Below, in pieces: positions 16,362 to 23,964 of a stretch of 42,426 bases of DNA. The position numbers were made by a program, and so were the translations under genes. The notes under the pieces are model-generated. The model was not told where the DNA came from. It ran no database searches and saw only the letters and a list, made by a program, of their open reading frames with translations. Every line of letters starts with the position of its first letter. Position 1 is the first letter of the stretch. The DNA is from Candidatus Riflebacteria bacterium HGW-Riflebacteria-2 (GTDB lineage: Bacteria; Muiribacteriota; Ozemobacteria; Ozemobacterales; Ozemobacteraceae), in contig PGYA01000037.1 in NCBI GenBank assembly GCA_002839435.1, forward strand, positions 1-42,426, in the 5' to 3' direction.

Positions 16362-17008
16362 TACCAGACCAGCGGCTGCCAGTCTGGTCCGGCTGGGGCG
16401 GGTAAGTTATACTGGCAGATTCCGTCACGGCATGTTAGAAGTTCGCGTTCTTCGCAGATTTCAATAAAATTGGGTCTGGTCTCGCCTGTGATGTTCTGAT
16501 GCAGGCGCAATATATCTTTTGATGAAGCAAGATCGTGAAAAACGTCGCGGCCGATAATAGCATAGCGCGCCTGCCAGATCAGATTCTGCTCGATCTGAGC
16601 AACAACCCGGCGGTGATCAAATGCCATTTCGGGGAGGGCACGCAGCGGAAACCACGCCGCTTCTGCGGCATCGTCGCCACCCTGGGGGGCGAATGCGGTG
16701 TCGCGAACCAGACAGCCAAATACCATGGTAACTGTTCTGCCGCGTGGGTCGCGACCAGGTTCGCCACAGCAGAAGAGGGGCTTTAAAGGCAGATCACACA
16801 GCCCGGTTTCTTCTTCAAGTTCGCGGCTTGCACCGGTAAGAGGCTTTTCATCCATTTCCATGAAGCCGCCTGGTAAAGCCCAGTGCCCGATAAATGGCTT
16901 GTGTCCTCTTTTGATCAGAAGAATTTCGGGAAACCCGAGCTGCAGAGTGCGAAGTATTACCGAGTCGAGCGTTACCGACGGTCTGGGATACTCATAGGTA
17001 TAGGACAT
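16361..17008 (-). CDS. Nudix hydrolase
   Basis: A 215-residue protein with a complete Nudix box, G48-x5-E54-x7-R62-E63-L-x-E66-E67-x-G69-L, the metal-binding helix that hydrolyses nucleoside diphosphate-linked compounds. The preceding PRPSVTLDSVILRT and KPFIGHWALPGG resemble ADP-ribose pyrophosphatase and NrtR-type Nudix domains. The C-terminal 70 residues are not a recognisable winged helix, so an enzyme is more likely than a regulator. ATG at 17008 is used; the stop of the gene in front overlaps it as ATGA. Confidence 0.88.
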   Translation of the reverse strand: MSYTYEYPRPSVTLDSVILRTLQLGFPEILLIKRGHKPFIGHWALPGGFMEMDEKPLTGASRELEEETGLCDLPLKPLFCCGEPGRDPRGRTVTMVFGCLVRDTAFAPQGGDDAAEAAWFPLRALPEMAFDHRRVVAQIEQNLIWQARYAIIGRDVFHDLASSKDILRLHQNITGETRPNFIEICEERELLTCRDGICQYNLPAPAGPDWQPLVW

Positions 17009-17598
17009 CAATCCAGCTCCGAGCGCAAAAATCTTTCAAGCCCGGATTTATCGATGAATCCGCAGTAGCGTTCGTCGTTCAGTTCTACGGTTGGCAGCGT
17101 TCTGATGCGCTCATGACCCCATAAGAGAAGCTGGTCATTGGCTTTTTTCTCGGTTTCAGGCTGATCAATAGCGGTCGATAGAACAGAAGAATCGAGCCCC
17201 TCTGATTGCAGATGCAACCTTAGAGCATTTTGCAGAGAAATGTCGATGCGACTGAAAAAAACGCCACGAAATACGCTGGTAATGTAGTCGATGCCATTTA
17301 TGTTGCCATAGGCTTCGATAGCTCTTGAAGCAGTAACACCAGATACATATTTTGCTGGTGGGGTAATTTTGATATTCAGCTTGGCCGCATCTTTGATCAG
17401 GCGGTTCCAGCGAGGTTCTGCCCAGATGTCCTGATAATTGTATTTGCTGTTGCTCTGCGAAAACAGGCCAATCTCAATTGGTGCAACGCTGACCTTGTTG
17501 CTCAACAGCGATTTGAGCATTTCCCAGGTCATATATGAGTAAGGGCACTGAAAGCTGAAATAGAACTTGATAGTCGGATTTTTAAAATCAATATTCAT
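17008..17598 (-). CDS. DsbA-fold thioredoxin-like protein (FrnE/HCCA-isomerase type)
   Basis: A 196-residue cytoplasmic protein. It opens with IKFYFSFQCPYSYMTWEML, the beta-strand and active-site turn of the DsbA family, but with a single cysteine (CPYS) in place of CxxC. This is typical of 2-hydroxychromene-2-carboxylate isomerases and glutathione-dependent relatives. The C-terminus has the cis-proline region RTLPTVELND followed by a Cys (YCGF). It probably handles a thiol-linked small molecule. The frame stays open to a TTG at 17646 directly after the previous stop; ATG at 17598 fits the domain start better though no strong ribosome site precedes it. Confidence 0.75.
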   Translation of the reverse strand: MNIDFKNPTIKFYFSFQCPYSYMTWEMLKSLLSNKVSVAPIEIGLFSQSNSKYNYQDIWAEPRWNRLIKDAAKLNIKITPPAKYVSGVTASRAIEAYGNINGIDYITSVFRGVFFSRIDISLQNALRLHLQSEGLDSSVLSTAIDQPETEKKANDQLLLWGHERIRTLPTVELNDERYCGFIDKSGLERFLRSELD

Positions 17599-17646
17599 TA
17601 CACTGAATATATCAGCAATCGAAGCCAAATTCAATACAGCGACCAA

Positions 17647-18888
17647 CTAATCTTCATAAGAGATGTCAAAGAATGGAAAAGTTATATCCAGGCCGAGCTT
17701 ATGGCGCAGTCGTTCAAGCAACTGTGACGGTTGCCCATAAAGGATCTTGGTTGTTCCATTGAACTTTACTTCACTGTATTGGCTGAAGTCTATCGCTGAT
17801 ATTTTTCTGAATTCATCGTTGCCGATTATCATCGTGCCTTTATGAACGACCATTGAGAAATCGTCAGGCTGCATGCTGATGAACTGTTCGAAAACATCGC
17901 AGTCAGGCTGCTGTTTGAATACAACAAAGTCGGCCTTGCGTCCGGGCAGGATACTGCCGGTCTGTTTCTCAATGCCGAAAATTCTTGCTGCATCTATGGT
18001 TACTGTTTTTATCAGGTCTCTTGCCGTAATTGAACAATCGAGATGGCTTCGTGCAAATTTCAATGCCTGCCTGAGGTCTGCCTGAAGATTGGTCGAACCG
18101 GTGATGGAACTGTCGGTGCCAATGGTATAAGGGATGCCCAGTTCTCTGATTTTTCTGATGTCAGGCTGACGACCAAATATTCTCTCGCTCGAAGTTGGCA
18201 ACCACACTATTGACGATCCGCGCGAGGCTATCAGCTGCAAATCAGCCTCTTCCAGAAAAGTGCAGTTTACCAGCACAGTGTTTTTGTCTATCGCGCCCAT
18301 TCGGTTAAGCTGTTCGATTTCTTCACGCAGATCCTTATGCTTTCCTTCGCCAGCATGAACGATGAATGGCAGTATGCCACGTGCCTGTCTAAACTGTTCA
18401 GCCGGGTTGGCCCCCCATTTGAGCTGGTGGTTTGAAACCGAGTGAGCCATGTAGAAATGTTCGAGCAGTGAGACGAGCGGGTGCCCGGTAAAAGTTGCCG
18501 AGACTTCTGACGGAAAATGATCTACTACTGTAGTTACACCGGCGACTATGTTTTTGTACATGCCGATCACGTAAAGATCGGTCACCGAGAGTCGTTGCAT
18601 CAGCTTGTATTCCTGGCTTTCGTGAACACTCTGGTCCCATTCGAACCAGTTCTCGACGGGAACATTGCCAAGCCCCGTCCAGCAGGAATCTATAAGATGG
18701 TCGTGAGAATTGATCAGGCCAGGAAAAACGATCTGTCCGCCAAGGTCTACTTCGCTTTCAACAGGCTTGTTGCCTGGAGTTCCGGGCTCGAGCAGATCGT
18801 AGAAGCAGTCGTCCTGTACCAGTATGTCACAGTGTTTAAGTGACATGTCAGGCTGCAGAACATTGGCGTTGGCGAACAGTTTAAACAT
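17647..18888 (-). CDS. Amidohydrolase-superfamily protein with an altered metal site
   Basis: A 413-residue protein related to cytosine/S-adenosylhomocysteine/chlorohydrolase-type amidohydrolases. The N-terminal beta sandwich (DILVQDDCF, VFPGLINSHDH) leads to the metal motif H62-x-H64. H178 (VHAGEG) and D259 (IGTDS) are also present. The usual next histidine is replaced: where the family has HC, the sequence has N208-C (VLVNCTFLEEAD). The C-terminal GRKADFVVF segment is standard. Members deaminate or hydrolyse ring nitrogen compounds, and the changed residue may alter metal use or abolish it. It lies 13 bases downstream of the PocR gene and just ahead of the DsbA-like gene. Confidence 0.85.
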   Translation of the reverse strand: MFKLFANANVLQPDMSLKHCDILVQDDCFYDLLEPGTPGNKPVESEVDLGGQIVFPGLINSHDHLIDSCWTGLGNVPVENWFEWDQSVHESQEYKLMQRLSVTDLYVIGMYKNIVAGVTTVVDHFPSEVSATFTGHPLVSLLEHFYMAHSVSNHQLKWGANPAEQFRQARGILPFIVHAGEGKHKDLREEIEQLNRMGAIDKNTVLVNCTFLEEADLQLIASRGSSIVWLPTSSERIFGRQPDIRKIRELGIPYTIGTDSSITGSTNLQADLRQALKFARSHLDCSITARDLIKTVTIDAARIFGIEKQTGSILPGRKADFVVFKQQPDCDVFEQFISMQPDDFSMVVHKGTMIIGNDEFRKISAIDFSQYSEVKFNGTTKILYGQPSQLLERLRHKLGLDITFPFFDISYED

Positions 18889-18901
18889 TTTGATGTTCCT
18901 C

Positions 18902-19513
18902 TCAGAAACGCCCGAATTGTGGGGTCTCGGCTTTTATTTCCTTGAGAAACAGTTCCCAGCTTTTGCCGGCATAGGCCATGCTGATGAAATGCTGGCCTAT
19001 TTCTTCAAGATATTGAAGAAATGTTATACGTTGCAGATCGGGTTTCAGCGTTTTGACCCGGCTGAAACTTTTGTAGAATTCCTCGGTGTCACGCATGCTG
19101 AGGGCCGCTGCCGTATGGCCAAACAATGCTTCAAGATCGAAGTTGCGATCTTTCTCGATAGGCAGAATCTGCGAACCGAAAAGCGTACCAACCATTTCCC
19201 CGCGAAATTCAAGTGGTACCGCAAAAATTAGAAAACCCGCATAGCATATGTTCACAAAAGGAACCTTGCGGCGCAGAAGGCGATCTTCTATGTTTCTGTA
19301 AGTCTTTCGGCACCTGATCCGACCGCGGTCAGTTCCTCGTATGATGCTGCAGGGGCCGTAAAAATAGTCGGTTTTGCAGACTACCTCTCCTGAGGTTGAT
19401 CGCAACGACAGCGCAACCCCTAGAAACTGCTCGAGTTTTTTCAAGATTTCGGGGATATGCCCCGAGGCGAAAGAAACCGTGCTGTTGACGTTTTTTATGT
19501 TTCTACCCGGCAT
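18902..19513 (-). CDS. Stand-alone PocR-type ligand-binding domain protein
   Basis: A 203-residue protein resembling the PocR sensory domain. It shows the paired cysteine pattern PCSIIRGTDRGRIRCRKTYRNIE, then NICYAGFLIFAVPLEFRGEMVGTLFGSQIL, where the family has CxxGl followed by a hydrophobic beta hairpin and GQ. PocR domains bind small hydrocarbon-like ligands (1,2-propanediol in the founding member) and usually sit on AraC regulators or kinases. Here no output domain follows, only a helical tail. It may regulate the operon through a partner or act as a ligand-binding chaperone. AAAGGAT precedes the ATG at 19513. Confidence 0.75.
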   Translation of the reverse strand: MPGRNIKNVNSTVSFASGHIPEILKKLEQFLGVALSLRSTSGEVVCKTDYFYGPCSIIRGTDRGRIRCRKTYRNIEDRLLRRKVPFVNICYAGFLIFAVPLEFRGEMVGTLFGSQILPIEKDRNFDLEALFGHTAAALSMRDTEEFYKSFSRVKTLKPDLQRITFLQYLEEIGQHFISMAYAGKSWELFLKEIKAETPQFGRF

Positions 19514-19558
19514 TTTTTTCTCATTATCCTTTCAGCCTCGACTGCTGACATGCTTGCT

Positions 19559-20491
19559 TTAGTTCCTGCTCTGGTTAACCGATTCACTGACCGTTGACCT
19601 CTGCCAGATCACCATGCCCAGCAGTAGAGAATAAAACTTGGTGTTATTGTCGTCGGCACGTGAAGTTAGAACTACCGGGCAGCGGGCACCATATACAAGT
19701 CCTCCCATGGGAGCTTTAACGTAATATTGTAGAGCCTTGTAAAAGGCGTTTCCGGTATCTATGCGGGGAACCACAAAGATATCGGCGTCGCCCTGGATTT
19801 TACCATTGTATTTCTTTATCTGCGCGGATTCTTTGCTTACTGCCAGATCGAAAGAAATCGGGCCTTCCACGATCATATTCTTTTTTTCTGCCAGTGCCTT
19901 TGCCACCCTGTCACCGAGAACTGTTGACGGCACTTTTTCAGATATCTTTTCGTTGGCAGCCAGCAGCGCAACTTTTGGCGTATGGTCAGCAAACATGGCG
20001 TAGGCTTCGACAGCGTTGTCTATTTCCTTCATCAGATCTTCTGCATCAGGTGCTATGCACATTGCTGCGTCGGTAAGTATTTTCAGGCCGGGTTTTTCGG
20101 GGAATTCAAAGAAAGTCAGGTGTGAAAGAATCGGATTTTTGCGCAAGCCTTCGCTGGAGTTCAAGACGGCTTTAAGCAGGGTTGAAGTAGCGACCATGCC
20201 TTTCATGAGGATGTCGCAGCGGCCTTCACGCACTTCTTTGACCGCCATGGAACATGCTTTTTTTTCGTCTCTCTCATCGATTATTTTAACCTGGTCGTGC
20301 TGGGCGATGTCTCCATACATGACCTTGATCTGTTCAGGATCGCCGATGAGGGTCGCCTGGAGTATGCCAGTTTTGACGGCATGGCAGATTGCATAGGCAC
20401 AGGCGTCGTCATTGGCCAGAGGCACGGCAACCCGGCATTTCTTATCGGGATTCAGTGTGCTCACCAGGTCGCTGAAAAAATTCTCGCTCAT
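19559..20491 (-). CDS. ptb: Phosphate butyryltransferase-like (Ptb/Pta family) enzyme
   Basis: A 310-residue member of the phosphate acetyl/butyryltransferase family, the length typical of Ptb. Characteristic stretches are DILMKGMVATSTLLKAVL, the LTDAAMCIAPD motif and, near the end, APMGGLVYGARCPVVLTSRAD. It converts butyryl-CoA plus phosphate to butyryl phosphate, which the neighbouring butyrate kinase uses to make ATP. ATG at 20491 has GGAG nine bases upstream; an in-frame TTG at 20506 is less likely. It follows buk by 30 bases. Substrate range (butyryl, branched or acetyl) cannot be told from sequence. Confidence 0.92.
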   Translation of the reverse strand: MSENFFSDLVSTLNPDKKCRVAVPLANDDACAYAICHAVKTGILQATLIGDPEQIKVMYGDIAQHDQVKIIDERDEKKACSMAVKEVREGRCDILMKGMVATSTLLKAVLNSSEGLRKNPILSHLTFFEFPEKPGLKILTDAAMCIAPDAEDLMKEIDNAVEAYAMFADHTPKVALLAANEKISEKVPSTVLGDRVAKALAEKKNMIVEGPISFDLAVSKESAQIKKYNGKIQGDADIFVVPRIDTGNAFYKALQYYVKAPMGGLVYGARCPVVLTSRADDNNTKFYSLLLGMVIWQRSTVSESVNQSRN

Positions 20492-20521
20492 GATCTGCTT
20501 CTCCAATCTTTTATGGCAGTG

Positions 20522-21598
20522 TTATGCCTTATATTCTCGGGGTTCGGCTTCATTGCGCAGAACGCGCAGAGCACCCATTGCCAGGGCAGCGAGTTCGTCT
20601 TCGCCTGGAACAACGTGAACCGGGGCGAAGCTTTTTACGTAACTGCTGACATTCTCTACGAGTGGGGGGCACTTGGCGCCGCCGCCGGTGAGTATAATGC
20701 GGCATACCTGGCCGCGCAGCACTGCTACATAAGAACCAATTTCCTTGGCAATCTGGTAACACATGGCTTCGAAGACTTCCTGGCAGGCTTTGTCGCCGTC
20801 TTTGATGCGATTTTCTACGTCCATCAGGCTGCTGGTTCCGATATGATTGACCAATCCGCCACGCCCGACCAGCATTTTTTTGATCTCGGCCTGGCTATAC
20901 TTGCCTGAAAAGCAGAGATTGACCAGCTGGGTGGTTGGCAGTGAGCCGGAACGTTCTGGCGTAAAGGGGCCGGCTTCCAGCCCGTTGCTGACATCGATAC
21001 AGCGGCCGCGTTCGATGGCCGACACCGAAATGCCACCGCCGATGTGGGCAACGACAAAGTTGTCTTGCGTTAGATCGAAACCTTCATTTTTACAGGTCTG
21101 GCGAACTACGGCCATGACATTCAGCGCATGCCAGATCGGTACTCTCGGAATTTCTTTCAGGCCGGTATAGCGCGCCAGTGGGTGGTATTCATCGACGACT
21201 ACCGGATCAACGATGAAAGAGGGAATGCTGAAATCCTGAGTAAAGGTGTGGGCCAGCACGGCTCCGAGATTGCTGGCATGTTCGCCGTAGCGGTTGCTTT
21301 TGAGATCTTCGAGAATTTGAGGAGTGACTCGGTAGGTGCCACTGGGAATTGGCTTCAATAGACCGCCGCGACCGACCACTGCCGACAGCGTGTGCGGCTT
21401 GATATCATGTTCGCGAAGGAAGTCGTCCATGAGCAGACGACGAAACTCTACTTGATCCATTATCTGGGGGTGTTTACCGATTTCTTCGGCCGGGTGATTT
21501 ATCTTTTTCTCTGCAACTATCTGCTCGTTTTCAAAGAGGCCGAGCTTGCTTGAAGTGGAGCCGGGGTTGACTACAAGAATCTTGAAAACTTCACTCAT
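20522..21598 (-). CDS. buk: Butyrate kinase
   Basis: A 358-residue ASKHA-fold kinase of the usual Buk length. It has VNPGSTSSKLGLF at the N-terminus, VGRGGLLKPIPSGTY, AHIGGGISVSA and the C-terminal ILTGGGAKCP adenosine site. It makes butyrate and ATP from butyryl phosphate and ADP. It heads the buk-ptb pair, and the downstream PocR/amidohydrolase run could be read from the same transcript because no terminator is seen in between. A near-consensus promoter lies upstream. Branched-chain acyl kinase activity is an alternative. Confidence 0.95.
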   Translation of the reverse strand: MSEVFKILVVNPGSTSSKLGLFENEQIVAEKKINHPAEEIGKHPQIMDQVEFRRLLMDDFLREHDIKPHTLSAVVGRGGLLKPIPSGTYRVTPQILEDLKSNRYGEHASNLGAVLAHTFTQDFSIPSFIVDPVVVDEYHPLARYTGLKEIPRVPIWHALNVMAVVRQTCKNEGFDLTQDNFVVAHIGGGISVSAIERGRCIDVSNGLEAGPFTPERSGSLPTTQLVNLCFSGKYSQAEIKKMLVGRGGLVNHIGTSSLMDVENRIKDGDKACQEVFEAMCYQIAKEIGSYVAVLRGQVCRIILTGGGAKCPPLVENVSSYVKSFAPVHVVPGEDELAALAMGALRVLRNEAEPREYKA

Positions 21599-21640
21599 CT
21601 GTCGATTCCTTTCGGCGGGTGTACATTTATTTATGCAAGA

Positions 21641-21669
21641 ATCTTAGCATTGAGCCATTCTGCTGTCAA
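21641..21669 (-). promoter_or_regulatory. Sigma-70-type promoter for buk-ptb
   Basis: On the minus strand TTGACA (21664-21669) is followed after 17 bases by TAAGAT (21641-21646). It lies 43 bases before the buk ATG, which has an AAAGGA ribosome site. Confidence 0.75.
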
Positions 21670-21698
21670 CGAAACCGGAAAAAACTGACAGGCACTTT

Positions 21699-22349
21699 TT
21701 ATATGGTAAATTCAGCGCTGAAAAAAGGATTTTCAGCTTTTTCTTCGGCAATAGTGGTTTCGGGGCCATGCCCTGGGAAAACGATACGGTCAGATAGTGA
21801 AAAAAGCTTGCTTTTGATGCCCTCTACAAGCTGTCTGCCGTTTCCTCCAGGAAAATCCGAGCGCCCGATCGAACCGGCAAAAAGAGTGTCGCCCGAAAAA
21901 ACCATCCCCGGAAAAATCAAGGCCAGGCCACCGGGAGTATGACCTGGAATGGCGAGCAGCCGGCCGCCAGGGCCCAGGCTGTCGTTGTCGTTGAGAATAA
22001 TTTCTGCTGGCGCCAGAGCAATGGGTTCACCGAGCCAGGTTGACAGGTTCAGGTCGGGGTCGCCAAGCATGGCGGCATCTTCACTTGCGACAGCGACCAG
22101 GCAGCCCTTTATCTGTTGCCTGAAATAATCCACTCCTGCGATATGATCGGCGTGTCCATGGGTCAGAAAAATTGTCACATTACTCAAATCAAGTTCTTTG
22201 ATGCGATTCAGCAGCGTCGCAGAATTTTCTGCCGGGTCTATCAGCAGTGCCTGGTTGCTGCCTGTTTCATACAACAGATAGGTGTTTACCTGCAGTGCTC
22301 CGAGAATGAAGCGCTCACATACCAGATTGTCGCTTTTGAATGATACCAT
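21699..22349 (-). CDS. Metallo-beta-lactamase-fold hydrolase (glyoxalase II-like)
   Basis: A 216-residue single-domain MBL-fold protein. The metal motif THGHADH (HxHxDH) is followed by PGHTPGG and FSGDTLFAGSIGRSDFPGG, the pattern of the YcbL/glyoxalase II-like group, and by FPGHGPETT at the C-terminus. Such enzymes hydrolyse thioesters such as S-lactoylglutathione or similar small substrates in the cytoplasm. It is the last gene of a three-gene run with hpt and the epimerase-like gene, 14 bases after hpt. Confidence 0.92.
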   Translation of the reverse strand: MVSFKSDNLVCERFILGALQVNTYLLYETGSNQALLIDPAENSATLLNRIKELDLSNVTIFLTHGHADHIAGVDYFRQQIKGCLVAVASEDAAMLGDPDLNLSTWLGEPIALAPAEIILNDNDSLGPGGRLLAIPGHTPGGLALIFPGMVFSGDTLFAGSIGRSDFPGGNGRQLVEGIKSKLFSLSDRIVFPGHGPETTIAEEKAENPFFSAEFTI

Positions 22350-22363
22350 GCTATACCACCTGA

Positions 22364-22918
22364 TTATTCGGCATACTCGGGCTTTACCACTCCGATGTAG
22401 GGAAGATTGCGCAGATAGCCCCTGAAATCAAGACCGTAGCCGACGACAAATTCATCTTCCAGCTTGAACCCGCAATAGTCGATGTGGACAAACTGCTGCT
22501 GGTTCGCCGGCTTGTTGCACAACACGCAGATTTTGATGCTGGCCGGTTTCCGGTCTCCGAGGATTTTCAGCAGATAAGACATGGTGAGGCCTGAATCAAT
22601 GATGTCTTCGACGATCAGAACATGCTTGTCTTCTATGCTTTCAGAAAGGTCTTTCTCTATTCGGACAATACCCGAGCTTCTGGTCGAATGTCCATAGCTG
22701 CTGACTGCCATGAAATCAAGCTTCTGCGGCAGCGTAATGTTGCGGCAGAGGTCTGAGGTGAATAGAAAAGCCCCCTTGAGAATACACACTACGACGAGTT
22801 CTTCTCCCTTGTAATCATTGCTGATCTGCTGACCAAGTTCGGCAATGCGTTTCTGAATCGCTTCAGGGTCGATGAGAATTCTGGCAATATGTTTATCGAG
22901 TGCCGGCTTGTCAGACAT
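22364..22918 (-). CDS. hpt: Hypoxanthine phosphoribosyltransferase
   Basis: A 184-residue type I phosphoribosyltransferase. It has [11 protein letters not shown] near residue 43 and the PRPP-binding loop [12 protein letters not shown] near 100-111. The C-terminal [20 protein letters not shown] is diagnostic for Hpt/HprT. It salvages hypoxanthine (and usually guanine) to IMP and GMP using PRPP. The start overlaps the end of the upstream epimerase-like gene by 8 bases, so the pair is translated in one unit. Confidence 0.95.
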   Translation of the reverse strand: MSDKPALDKHIARILIDPEAIQKRIAELGQQISNDYKGEELVVVCILKGAFLFTSDLCRNITLPQKLDFMAVSSYGHSTRSSGIVRIEKDLSESIEDKHVLIVEDIIDSGLTMSYLLKILGDRKPASIKICVLCNKPANQQQFVHIDYCGFKLEDEFVVGYGLDFRGYLRNLPYIGVVKPEYAE

Positions 22919-23840
22919 TGTTTTTTGCCCATTCTATGGTTTTTTTGAGACCTTCTTCGAGTGAGACAGCGGGTTCCCATTGCAGTAACGATCTGGCGCG
23001 CGAAATATCGGGCTGCCGTCGTTTCGGGTCATCCTGCGGCAGTGGTCCAAAGCTGAGCCTTGCCTGTGAACCTGTAAGTGCCATAATTTTTTCGGCGAAT
23101 TCACGAATGGTTATCTCGGCTGGATTGCCAAGATTGATTGGATCCTTGTAGTCTGCTTCCATAACCTTGATCATGCCGCGCACCAGGTCGCTGACGTAGC
23201 AGAAACTGCGTGTCTGAGTTCCATCTCCGTAAACCGAAAGGTCTTCACCTTTGAGAGCCTGCGAAATGAAGGCAGGCACTACACGACCGTCGTTAAGGCG
23301 CATGCGTGGCCCATAAGTATTGAAAATTCTGATTATTCTGGTGTCGACGTTGTGATAATCGCGATAAGCGACAACAAGTGCTTCGGCGAACCTTTTTGAT
23401 TCGTCGTAGCATCCTCGCGGTCCCACCGGGTTGACATGTCCCCAGTAGCCTTCGTGCTGTGGATGAATCTCGGGGTCGCCATAGACCTCTGAGGTCGAGG
23501 CCATTAGAATACGGGCCTTTTGAACCTTGGCCATGCCAAGCAGATTGTGGGTGCCGAGGGCGCCGACTTTCAGGGTCTGGATTGGCAGTTTCTGGTAATC
23601 AATCGGACTGGCAGGCGATGCCAGATGGTAGATGCGATCGATCGTTTCAGCCAGAAATATTGGTTTGGTAATGTCGTGCTCGACAATATGCAGATTTTCA
23701 GACGAGCCGAGGTGCTCGAGGTTTTTGCGTGAACCGGTGATGAAGTTGTCGATGACGACGACTTTGTGCCCCAGTGACAGTAAAGCTTCTGTGAGGTGTG
23801 AACCGATAAATCCTGCGCCGCCAGTGACTACTATTCGCAT
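22911..23840 (-). CDS. UDP-glucuronate decarboxylase-like NAD-dependent sugar epimerase
   Basis: A 309-residue extended short-chain dehydrogenase. NAD motif [10 protein letters not shown] (6-15), STSEVYGDP with the catalytic Thr/Ser region, and Y-x3-K in [11 protein letters not shown]. The segments [23 protein letters not shown] and NTYGPRM match UDP-xylose synthase (UXS) closely. The reaction would turn UDP-glucuronate into UDP-xylose for envelope polysaccharide. A dTDP-glucose dehydratase or other epimerase is less likely. GGGAG precedes the ATG at 23840. It starts divergently from htrA. Confidence 0.88.
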   Translation of the reverse strand: MRIVVTGGAGFIGSHLTEALLSLGHKVVVIDNFITGSRKNLEHLGSSENLHIVEHDITKPIFLAETIDRIYHLASPASPIDYQKLPIQTLKVGALGTHNLLGMAKVQKARILMASTSEVYGDPEIHPQHEGYWGHVNPVGPRGCYDESKRFAEALVVAYRDYHNVDTRIIRIFNTYGPRMRLNDGRVVPAFISQALKGEDLSVYGDGTQTRSFCYVSDLVRGMIKVMEADYKDPINLGNPAEITIREFAEKIMALTGSQARLSFGPLPQDDPKRRQPDISRARSLLQWEPAVSLEEGLKKTIEWAKNNV

Positions 23841-23907
23841 AATCTGCTCCCGGACTTTAAGTGAAATCAGTTAATCACCTACGATTTAAAAGGTCAAGAC
23901 GAAAGTT

Positions 23908-23935
23908 GGAACCTTTTTGTCTTTCAGTGGTCAAA
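23908..23935 (+). promoter_or_regulatory. Possible ECF/sigma-E-like promoter of htrA
   Basis: GGAACCT (23908-23914) followed after 16 bases by TCAAA (23931-23935) resembles the E. coli sigma-E consensus (GGAACTT, about 16 bases, TCAAA or TCTGA). It lies 29 bases before the ATG of an htrA gene, a classic envelope-stress target. No sigma-E gene is in the window. Confidence 0.35.
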
Positions 23936-23964
23936 AAAAGTGAAAGCAAACAGGAGGACTAACT

